This document shows positions 1 through 4,904 of a stretch of 6,395 nucleotides of DNA, piece after piece. The stretch is from UKL13-2 sp043768625 (lineage in GTDB: Bacteria > Pseudomonadota > Gammaproteobacteria > Burkholderiales > Usitatibacteraceae), in the NCBI GenBank assembly GCA_043768625.1, contig JAYVKG010000103.1, positions 1 through 6,395 of the forward strand, in the 5' to 3' direction. The notes below the pieces were generated by a model. That model did not search any database. It worked only from the letters and a program-made list of their open reading frames with translations, and was not told where the DNA came from. The translations under genes were made by a program, and so were the position numbers. How positions within the stretch are numbered: position 1 is the stretch's first letter; each line of letters opens with the position of its first letter.

Positions 1-1
1 C

Positions 2-232
2 ACCATTCTTATCAAGGTAATGGAAAAATTTCCGGTTGTCATCACCATCGGCGCTGCCTTGATAGGTTGGGTGGCCGGAGAAATGGCGTGGGATGAGCAT
101 GTCATCAAGCCTTTCACTACGCAATTTCCGCACTGGTTTGAGTATCTCGCCGCCGCTGCCGGTGCGTTGGTAGTGGTGGCAACCGGAAAATATCTTTCAC
201 GTCGCCAAGCGAAAATGGGAACACCGGGCTGA
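2..232 (+). CDS. TerC/YjbE-family integral membrane protein, C-terminal part (5' end outside window)
   Basis: The reading frame is open from the left edge and ends at TGA 230-232. The first residues read T-I-L-I-K-V and run straight into the methionine codon at 20, so that ATG is probably internal and the gene starts upstream of the window. Two hydrophobic segments are visible, one around 'FPVVITIGAALIGWVAGEM' and one around 'YLAAAAGALVVVATGKYL', followed by a basic tail (K-Y-L-S-R-R-Q-A-K) typical of a cytoplasmic end. The phrase 'K-x-x-E-[KR]-F-P-V-[VI]-I-T-x-G-A-A-L-[IL]-G-W' recalls the last transmembrane helices of TerC/YjbE-type proteins, which are implicated in metal (for example manganese) export or tellurite resistance. 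The assignment is from memory and from a fragment only. Nothing links it functionally to the oxalate genes; it looks like a flanking chromosomal gene. Confidence 0.7.
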   Translation, partial: TILIKVMEKFPVVITIGAALIGWVAGEMAWDEHVIKPFTTQFPHWFEYLAAAAGALVVVATGKYLSRRQAKMGTPG

Positions 233-238
233 GCCCGG
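224..238 (+). terminator. GC-rich hairpin spanning the terC-like stop codon (possible weak terminator)
   Basis: CCGGGC (224-229) and GCCCGG (233-238) form a perfect 6-bp stem. Its 3-nt loop is the TGA stop codon itself. No U-run follows directly; the first T-rich stretch (GTTTTCTT) begins about 14 nt later, so this is not a canonical intrinsic terminator. It may stabilise the 3' end or act with Rho. Confidence 0.35.
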
Positions 239-319
239 ACCAAACCGCCAAGTTTTCTTACTAATAATAAATATTGCAAAACCCCATAGTGGGTAAAGCA
301 TGGTCCAAAGCGGGTTGTC

Positions 320-331
320 AACGCTAGCGTT
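320..331. promoter_or_regulatory. Perfect 12-bp palindrome upstream of oxlT (candidate operator)
   Basis: AACGCTAGCGTT is a perfect palindrome ending 29 nt before the antiporter start codon. It does not resemble the TTGAC-N4-ATCAA boxes found near oxc. The TTGTCA just before and overlapping its left edge (315-320) could be a -35, but the best matching -10 (337-342, 4/6) would put the transcript start on the ribosome binding site. I therefore do not call a promoter there. The AT-rich tract 253-275 is the more likely place for promoter elements. Operator function is inference from symmetry and position only. Confidence 0.3.
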
Positions 332-348
332 CAAACTAAAACTACTCT

Positions 349-355
349 GGAGGAG
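349..355 (+). promoter_or_regulatory. Strong Shine-Dalgarno deciding the TTG start of oxlT
   Basis: GGAGGAG lies 5 nt before TTG at 361. No ATG in frame is nearby; the first in-frame methionine codons fall inside the first transmembrane helix (residues 26 and 28). This site therefore fixes the non-ATG start. Confidence 0.8.
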
Positions 356-360
356 TCACC

Positions 361-1632
361 TTGAAATCAACCACCAATGGTGTAATAAAGGCACCCATCA
401 ACCGATGGCTGCAATTGTTTCTCGGCATTGTTTGCATGGCCATGATTGCGAATTTGCAATATGGCTGGACGTTATTCGTCAACCCGATTGACGCCAAATA
501 TCACTGGGGTCGTGCGGCAATTCAAATTGCCTTTAGCATTTTCGTCATCACTGAAACCTGGCTAGTGCCTATCGAGGGTTATCTGGTGGATCGCTTCGGT
601 CCGCGCCCAGTGGTTCTGTGTGGCGGCATTCTGGTCGGCATATCGTGGGTCATGAACGCCTATGCCGATTCCCTAACGTTGTTTTACGTCGCCGCAGCGA
701 TCGGTGGTGTTGGCGCCGGCGCTGTCTACGGCACCTGTGTGGGCAATGCGCTGAAATGGTTCCCCGACCGTCGCGGCCTGGCTGCAGGCTTGACCGCAGC
801 CGGTTTCGGCATGGGGTCTGCGCTAACCATCATTCCTATTCAGGCAATTATCAAATCGAGCGGCTTTGAGTCGGCTTTCCTGTATTTCGGTATCGGCCAG
901 GGTTTAATCGTATTTCTGCTGTCGTTTGGCCTGCTGTCGCCGAAAAAAGGCGACGTGCCGGAAGTTACAAATGTGATTCAGTCCAAGCGAGACTACAAGT
1001 GGAGCGAAATGGTCAAGACGCCGGTGTTCTGGGTCATGTACCTCATGTTCGTGATGATGGCAGCGGGCGGCCTGATGGCGACCGCACAACTTGCTCCCAT
1101 TGCGAAAGATTTCAAGATCGCCGATGTACCGGTATCGATTCTCGGCTTGACGCTGCCCGCACTGACGTTTGCGCTATCGATAGACCGCGTGCTGAATGGC
1201 ATAACACGACCATTTTTTGGCTGGGTGTCGGATCACATCGGACGCGAAAACACCATGTTCATTGCTTTCGGACTGGAAGCAATCGGCATTATTCTTATGA
1301 GCCAGTTTGGCCAGGATCCTTTCTGGTTTGTGATCCTGACAGGGCTGGTATTTTTTGCCTGGGGAGAAATTTATAGTTTGTTCCCGTCTACCGTCGGCGA
1401 CACTTATGGATCGAAATTCGCGGCAACCAACGCAGGGCTGCTCTACACCGCCAAAGGTACTGCTTCCCTGCTTGTGCCGTTTACCAGCGTAATCACGCAA
1501 TCCACTGGTAGCTGGCATATGGTGTTTTATATTGCGGCGGCAATGAACGCAATCGCGGCTGTCATGGCGCTGGCGGTGCTGAAACCGATGCGCAACAAAC
1601 TGCGGCAGGCCGACAGCGTAATTACATCGTAA
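361..1632 (+). CDS. oxlT: Oxalate:formate antiporter, MFS family (OxlT-type)
   Basis: This 423-residue inner-membrane transporter exchanges external oxalate for internal formate, feeding Oxc and Frc encoded downstream. O. formigenes OxlT is, from memory, 418 residues. The hydrophobicity fits 12 helices with a polar central loop around residues 193-220. MFS loop motifs are visible: 'D-R-F-G-P-R' at 77-82 between TM2 and TM3, and 'G-W-V-S-D-H-I-G-R-E' at 287-296 between TM8 and TM9. The two charged residues essential in OxlT, Arg272 and Lys355, align with Arg283 ('N-G-I-T-R-P-F-F-G') and Lys365 ('Y-T-A-K-G-T-A-S'). Other pocket positions also match: Gln33-Tyr34, Gln55, Tyr123, Trp334 and Tyr338; OxlT Tyr150 appears as Phe149. 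The TTG start is supported by GGAGGAG 5 nt upstream. The gene has its own terminator and is separated from oxc by the oppositely oriented regulator, so it is a separate transcription unit. Some MFS relatives carry other carboxylates, but the context favours oxalate. Confidence 0.92.
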   Translation: MKSTTNGVIKAPINRWLQLFLGIVCMAMIANLQYGWTLFVNPIDAKYHWGRAAIQIAFSIFVITETWLVPIEGYLVDRFGPRPVVLCGGILVGISWVMNAYADSLTLFYVAAAIGGVGAGAVYGTCVGNALKWFPDRRGLAAGLTAAGFGMGSALTIIPIQAIIKSSGFESAFLYFGIGQGLIVFLLSFGLLSPKKGDVPEVTNVIQSKRDYKWSEMVKTPVFWVMYLMFVMMAAGGLMATAQLAPIAKDFKIADVPVSILGLTLPALTFALSIDRVLNGITRPFFGWVSDHIGRENTMFIAFGLEAIGIILMSQFGQDPFWFVILTGLVFFAWGEIYSLFPSTVGDTYGSKFAATNAGLLYTAKGTASLLVPFTSVITQSTGSWHMVFYIAAAMNAIAAVMALAVLKPMRNKLRQADSVITS

Positions 1633-1654
1633 CCTTCCCAAAAAACGGTCAATT

Positions 1655-1683
1655 AAGAGCACTTTCACCGGTGCTCTTTTTTT
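1655..1683 (+). terminator. Intrinsic terminator of oxlT
   Basis: AAGAGCAC (1655-1662) pairs perfectly with GTGCTCTT (1671-1678) across an 8-nt loop, followed by a run of seven Ts (1677-1683). It starts 23 nt after the oxlT stop codon and is a textbook Rho-independent terminator on the + strand. Confidence 0.9.
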
Positions 1684-1903
1684 CGTCTGCACATGGCGCG
1701 CGGTTGCCACCGCGCAGTCGCCCGTGCCAACCCGGCTTCGCGAACGGGCAAAGTGGCGTACGCATTCAATACCAATTCAAGGGACTTTTAAATCGGCTGA
1801 TCTGCTGCCCCGCTATTGCGCTGGCTGTCCCGCGCGCATTTATTCATGCGCCTACATTAAAATTGTCGCCGCTGTGCGTTTCACAGCCGCGGCCAAGAGG
1901 CGG
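1684..1903. other. Convergent intergenic region without a gene
   Basis: No convincing coding sequence lies in these 220 bases. Open frames here have no ribosome binding site and no recognisable protein, or they run antisense through the regulator. The stretch contains a 7-bp GC-rich hairpin (1698-1704 with 1709-1715, loop TGCC), a TTCGCGAA palindrome at 1737-1744 flanked by CCCG/CGGG, and the probable regulator terminator near 1859-1891. Confidence 0.6.
1859..1891 (-). terminator. Probable terminator of the Crp/Fnr regulator
   Basis: Read on the minus strand just past the regulator stop, CACAGC (1882-1887) and GCTGTG (1871-1876) form a 6-bp stem with a 5-nt loop. The stem extends past one C-C mismatch by three more pairs (1889-1891 with 1867-1869). 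Four nucleotides later come four Ts (1862-1859 on the minus strand). The U-tract is short and offset, so termination may be partial. Confidence 0.45.
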
Positions 1904-2530
1904 CTAGCGCGCCAGGATCGCCTGTATCTTGCCCCTTTGCTTGAGGCGCGAAAGTGTTTCAGCAGACAAATTCATGTAGGAGGCGAGTTCTTTCATTGGC
2001 ACCCGCTCGTAAAGGTCAGGATGCTTGCGCAGGAAGCGCTGAACGCGTCCCTGCGCATCGAGCATATGCAGCGTAATCGTGTGCGCCATTACTTCAGACA
2101 TCAGATGCATGACTTCGTATTCGAAATCGTCTTTGACGGAGTGGTGCTTGTCCAAAAACTCCACCCAGTGTTCCATGGAAATCTGCGCAATGCGGGATTT
2201 GGTCACCGAGCGGATCGAATAAGGCGCCGGTGTGCGCAGCCGCCAGGCAGCGTAGCTTGTATCCATGTCGTCCTCTTTCGAGAAACGCAAAATCATTTCC
2301 TTACCTTCCTGATTGGACACTACCCGCTTCAGGATGCCATCGAGAATAAAGTACTGCGCCATCTCGTGATCACCCTGCCCCAGCAACAAATCCCCTTTTT
2401 TGTGATCTGTAATGGACAGGAGTTTTTCAAGCTCGCTGAAGGCACGGGGTTTCAGCGTGCGCAGCACGATGTTGCGCGCAAGCTGGGCGCGAAGAGCCTC
2501 CCGTTGCGGGTGAGAAACAAGCAGCGTCAT
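1904..2530 (-). CDS. Crp/Fnr-family transcriptional regulator, cysteine-free
   Basis: This 208-residue protein has the two-domain Crp/Fnr layout. A cyclic-nucleotide-binding-like beta-roll spans about 20-122, with 'K-G-D-L-L-L-G-Q-G-D' at 45-54 and 'Y-F-I-L-D-G-I-L-K-R' at 60-69. A long dimerisation helix follows at about 128-160, then a winged HTH with recognition helix around 'L-S-A-E-T-L-S-R-L' (188-196). Glu191, Ser194 and Arg195 form the E-x-x-S-R signature of FNR/FixK/DNR readers of TTGAT-type half-sites, not the R-E-x-x-G-R of CRP. No cysteine is present, so there is no Fe-S cluster, and the CRP-type F-G-E/R-S phosphate-binding cassette for cAMP is not evident. The ligand is unknown. 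The gene sits between oxlT and oxc and is divergent from oxc, suggesting it controls the oxalate genes. ATG at 2530 has only a weak Shine-Dalgarno, but it gives a family-typical N-terminus and length. Confidence 0.88.
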   Translation of the reverse strand: MTLLVSHPQREALRAQLARNIVLRTLKPRAFSELEKLLSITDHKKGDLLLGQGDHEMAQYFILDGILKRVVSNQEGKEMILRFSKEDDMDTSYAAWRLRTPAPYSIRSVTKSRIAQISMEHWVEFLDKHHSVKDDFEYEVMHLMSEVMAHTITLHMLDAQGRVQRFLRKHPDLYERVPMKELASYMNLSAETLSRLKQRGKIQAILAR

Positions 2531-2548
2531 GGCGGCATTCTTTGACTA

Positions 2549-2562
2549 TTGACAGGAATCAA
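2549..2562. promoter_or_regulatory. FNR-type box 1 (TTGAC-N4-ATCAA), next to the regulator start
   Basis: TTGACAGGAATCAA differs from the FNR/FixK/DNR consensus TTGAT-N4-ATCAA at one position. Its near edge is 18 nt upstream of the regulator start codon. Relative to the candidate regulator promoter (-10 at 2591-2586, start near 2579) it lies downstream of transcription start, a placement expected for autorepression. An extra TTGAC at 2542-2546 sits 7 bp away as a direct half-site. Confidence 0.6.
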
Positions 2563-2585
2563 GGCGACTCTATTGTGGCATTTTT

Positions 2586-2591
2586 ATCATA
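2586..2591 (-). promoter_or_regulatory. Candidate -10 of the regulator promoter
   Basis: On the minus strand this reads TATGAT, 5/6 to TATAAT, within a local AT-rich stretch (2578-2594). The sequence 17 bp upstream (GCTTAT) is not a good -35. CACAAT at 2577-2572 is an alternative -10. With either choice, FNR-type box 1 would be just downstream of the start of transcription. Confidence 0.3.
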
Positions 2592-2627
2592 CATGCTTGC
2601 CAAGTGAAATAAGCGATTTTGCGCATC

Positions 2628-2641
2628 TTGACACAGATCAA
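2628..2641. promoter_or_regulatory. FNR-type box 2 (TTGAC-N4-ATCAA), oxc side
   Basis: TTGACACAGATCAA has the same TTGAC and ATCAA half-sites, spacing and orientation as box 1. Its centre (2634.5) is about 40.5 bp upstream of the start expected from the TATGAA at 2663-2668. That is the class II activator position for CRP/FNR proteins. Confidence 0.65.
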
Positions 2642-2662
2642 CAGCTGATTTGTTTTGCGCGG

Positions 2663-2668
2663 TATGAA
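2663..2668 (+). promoter_or_regulatory. Candidate -10 of an activator-dependent oxc promoter
   Basis: TATGAA matches 4/6 of TATAAT. The position 17 bp upstream (2640-2645, AACAGC) has no -35 likeness. This is usual for class II activator-dependent promoters, where the activator (box 2) replaces the -35 contact. Transcription would start near 2675, giving a leader of about 298 nt before oxc. Another promoter closer to oxc cannot be excluded; a TTGACA at 2944-2949 lacks a matching -10. Confidence 0.4.
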
Positions 2669-2723
2669 CGTCGTGCTGACCAGAGATTTCATTAGCACCG
2701 CAATAACGGCTGAGGAGAATGGG

Positions 2724-2873
2724 ATGGGACTAATTGAAGATGCCGCCAGCGGCAAGCCAGGTGCGCCGACCGGTTGCTCACGAAGTATCGTGGCGGGCGG
2801 ACGCTTGCCAGCATGTTTCTGGCGCGCCGGCTGCAGATACTTTATTGGCTTGTTTGAATTTGCGGTTGAGTAA
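2724..2873 (+). CDS. Possible 49-residue leader or small protein in the oxc leader
   Basis: ATG at 2724 is preceded by GAGGAG (2712-2717) at 6-nt spacing, a better ribosome binding site than that of oxc. The frame runs 49 codons to TAA 2871-2873, ending 99 nt before oxc. The product is glycine- and cysteine-containing ('P-T-G-C-S-R', 'P-A-C-F-W-R-A-G-C-R-Y-F') with no recognised domain. The frame continues upstream to 2664, but no ribosome binding site precedes that part. A second ATG at 2719 with the same Shine-Dalgarno would encode only four residues. It could be a regulatory leader peptide, a small protein or chance. I see no homologue from memory, so confidence is low. Confidence 0.2.
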   Translation: MGLIEDAASGKPGAPTGCSRSIVAGGRLPACFWRAGCRYFIGLFEFAVE

Positions 2874-2972
2874 CTGAACGCAGCCACGTCGCCAGCACCC
2901 GGCAATACCGCTCGGAAAATCCTGGTTTAGCTGATGGCTTGAATTGACAACAATAGCGCGAGGCATCACGAC

Positions 2973-4712
2973 ATGACAAACGTTGCAAAATCACCAGAAT
3001 TGACCGACGGCTTTCACCTCGTCATCAATGCACTTAAGCTTAACGGGATCAACACTATTTACGGACTGCCTGGCATTCCCATCACCGACCTGACCCGCAT
3101 GGCGCAGGCTGAAGGTATGCGGGTGATTTCCTTCCGCCACGAACAGAACGCCGGCAATGCTGCGGCCATCGCCGGTTTCATTACTCAGAAACCCGGCATC
3201 TGCCTGACTGTGTCAGCACCCGGTTTTCTCAATGGGCTGACCGCGTTGACCAATGCCACCACCAACTGTTTTCCAATGATCCTGATCAGTGGCTCTAGCG
3301 AACGCGAGATCGTCGACCTGCAGCAAGGTGACTATGAGGAGATGGACCAGCTGGCGATTGCCAAACCGCTGTGCAAGGCCGCCTTTCGGGTATTGCACGC
3401 TGAAGACATCGGCGTAGGCATCGCGCGCGCGATCCGCGCTGCGGTGTCAGGTCGTCCGGGCGGGGTGTATCTGGACCTGCCTGCCAAGCTGTTTGCACAG
3501 ACCATGAGCGCTGAGGCGGGCCGCCGGTCGCTGTTCAAGGTGGTCGACCCGGCACCGCGCCAGATTCCGGGTCAAGACGCGGTCAAGCGCGCACTCGAAT
3601 TGCTCAGGGCCGCCAAACGCCCGCTGATTCTGCTGGGCAAAGGCGCCGCCTACGCCCAGGCCGACGCTGAGATCCGTGCGCTCATCGAGACGACCGGAAT
3701 TCCTTACCTGCCGATGTCGATGGCCAAGGGCCTGTTGCCCGACACCCATGTACAGTCCGCCGCGGCGGCGCGTTCCTATGTGCTGCCTGAAGCAGACGTG
3801 GTGATGCTGATCGGCGCGCGGCTGAATTGGTTGCTTTCGCACGGCAAGGGCAAGACCTGGGGCGGCAAGACGTCTAAAGATTGGGGCGGGCAAAAGTTCA
3901 TCCAGATAGATATTTCGCCGACCGAAATGGACAGCAATGTGCGCATCGATGCGCCGCTGGTTGGCGATATCGGGTCCTGCGTGTCGGCCCTGCTGACAGG
4001 CATTGGTTCCAGCTGGCAGAAGCCTCAGGCCGAATGGCTTGACGCCATCGCCGAGCGCAAGGACAAAAACATTGCCAAGCTGGCCGAGACATTGGCCCGC
4101 GATCCGTCGCCGATGAATTTCCACAGTGCGCTGAATGTGGTGCGTGACATTGTCAAGGCCAATCCGGACGCCATGCTGGTCAATGAAGGGGCCAATGCGC
4201 TGGACTTCACGCGCAGCATCGTCGACATGTACCAGCCGCGCAAACGCCTGGACGTAGGCACCTGGGGCATCATGGGCATCGGCATGGGCTTCGCCGTGGC
4301 TGCCGCCGTCGAGACGGGCCTTGCCGTGATTGCCATCGAGGGCGACAGCGCGTTCGGGTTCTCCGGCATGGAAGTTGAAACCATCTGCCGCTACCACCTT
4401 CCGGTCTGCATCGTCGTCTTGAACAACAACGGCGTCTATCGCGGCACTGACGTCAACCCGACCGGCGGTGCCGAAGTGGCACCGACCGTGTTTGTCAAAG
4501 ACGCGCGCTATGAAAAGTTGATGGAAGCCTTCGGCGGAATCGGGCTACACGTCACGACGCCAGGCGCGTTGCGCAAGGCAATGGAGGAAGCGATCCGCTC
4601 AAAGAAACCCACGCTCATCAATGCCGTCATCGATGAAACAGCCGGCACCGAAAGCGGCCGCATCACCAGCCTCAATCCGCAAAGCGCGAAAAGCCAAAAG
4701 TCACAAGGTTGA
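2973..4712 (+). CDS. oxc: Oxalyl-CoA decarboxylase (ThDP-dependent)
   Basis: This cytoplasmic enzyme converts oxalyl-CoA to formyl-CoA and CO2 using thiamin diphosphate and Mg2+. Its 579 residues compare with 568 (from memory) in O. formigenes Oxc. Domain order is N-terminal ThDP Pyr domain (about 10-175), central domain (about 200-345) and C-terminal ThDP PP domain (about 385-555). 'F-R-H-E-Q-N-A' carries the activating glutamate Glu57 (Glu56 in O. formigenes). 'G-D-Y-E-E-M-D' holds the active-site pair Tyr121-Glu122. The metal/ThDP motif begins at G-D-S (457-459) and ends at N-N-N (484-486), followed by 'G-V-Y-R-G' with Tyr489. The C-terminal 'E-S-G-R-I' supplies Ser561 and Arg563, equivalent to the Ser553/Arg555 lid that closes over the substrate. 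Only a moderate Shine-Dalgarno (GAGG, 2960-2963) precedes the ATG. The N-terminus 'E-L-T-D-G-F-H' matches the family start. frc follows 192 nt downstream. Confidence 0.97.
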   Translation: MTNVAKSPELTDGFHLVINALKLNGINTIYGLPGIPITDLTRMAQAEGMRVISFRHEQNAGNAAAIAGFITQKPGICLTVSAPGFLNGLTALTNATTNCFPMILISGSSEREIVDLQQGDYEEMDQLAIAKPLCKAAFRVLHAEDIGVGIARAIRAAVSGRPGGVYLDLPAKLFAQTMSAEAGRRSLFKVVDPAPRQIPGQDAVKRALELLRAAKRPLILLGKGAAYAQADAEIRALIETTGIPYLPMSMAKGLLPDTHVQSAAAARSYVLPEADVVMLIGARLNWLLSHGKGKTWGGKTSKDWGGQKFIQIDISPTEMDSNVRIDAPLVGDIGSCVSALLTGIGSSWQKPQAEWLDAIAERKDKNIAKLAETLARDPSPMNFHSALNVVRDIVKANPDAMLVNEGANALDFTRSIVDMYQPRKRLDVGTWGIMGIGMGFAVAAAVETGLAVIAIEGDSAFGFSGMEVETICRYHLPVCIVVLNNNGVYRGTDVNPTGGAEVAPTVFVKDARYEKLMEAFGGIGLHVTTPGALRKAMEEAIRSKKPTLINAVIDETAGTESGRITSLNPQSAKSQKSQG

Positions 4713-4761
4713 CCGGCGACAATGCGACGCATGAGACTTTGGCGACCGCCGCGCGCGGCAT

Positions 4762-4833
4762 GTTGTGCGCCATCAGGGAGCCTTTACCTTCTCGACATCG
4801 ATATGGGCACCTTCTCCGACGATGGCGCATAAT
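4762..4833 (+). repeat. Long-range inverted repeat in the oxc-frc gap
   Basis: TGCGCCATC (4766-4774) is perfectly complementary to GATGGCGCA (4821-4829). In RNA the stem extends outward to 4762 and 4833 with two more Watson-Crick and two G-U pairs, about 13 bp in all. The 46-nt interior can extend the stem by GGAG/CTCC (4777-4780 with 4814-4817). There is no U-tract after it, so it is not an intrinsic terminator. It could set the oxc:frc expression ratio by protecting or processing the mRNA. A separate perfect GC palindrome (GCCGCGCGCGGC) lies at 4748-4759. No promoter could be recognised in the gap. Confidence 0.4.
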
Positions 4834-4895
4834 TTCGCGAACGTGTTTCCACGAATCTGCCAACTACCCGTGCGCTGTCGACTCAACCCACACTC

Positions 4896-4899
4896 AGGA
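4896..4899 (+). promoter_or_regulatory. Shine-Dalgarno of frc
   Basis: AGGA lies 5 nt before the ATG at 4905, separated by an A-run. It supports the chosen start, which also gives the family-typical N-terminus 'L-K-G-I-R-I-L-D-M-T'. Confidence 0.65.
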
Positions 4900-4904
4900 A
4901 AAAA

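Noticed and set aside
1698..1715. GCGCGGT/ACCGCGC hairpin as a second terminator for oxlT.
   Set aside because: No U-run follows on either strand, and the true terminator lies just upstream at 1655-1683.
2527..2538. Minus-strand minimal frame ATG-CCG-CCA-TGA whose stop overlaps the regulator start codon (ATGA), encoding Met-Pro-Pro.
   Set aside because: No Shine-Dalgarno precedes it and a three-codon frame is easily chance; attractive as a Pro-Pro stalling device but unsupported.
1724..2545. 273-codon + strand open frame across the regulator.
   Set aside because: It is antisense to the clear Crp/Fnr gene, has no start signal and encodes no recognisable protein.
2944..2949. TTGACA just before oxc as a -35 hexamer.
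   Set aside because: At 16-18 bp spacing there is no -10-like sequence, and the transcript would begin at or beyond the start codon.
3447..4397. 316-codon minus-strand open frame inside oxc.
   Set aside because: It is a GC-driven shadow of oxc, rich in His, Arg, Gly and Ala, with no family resemblance.
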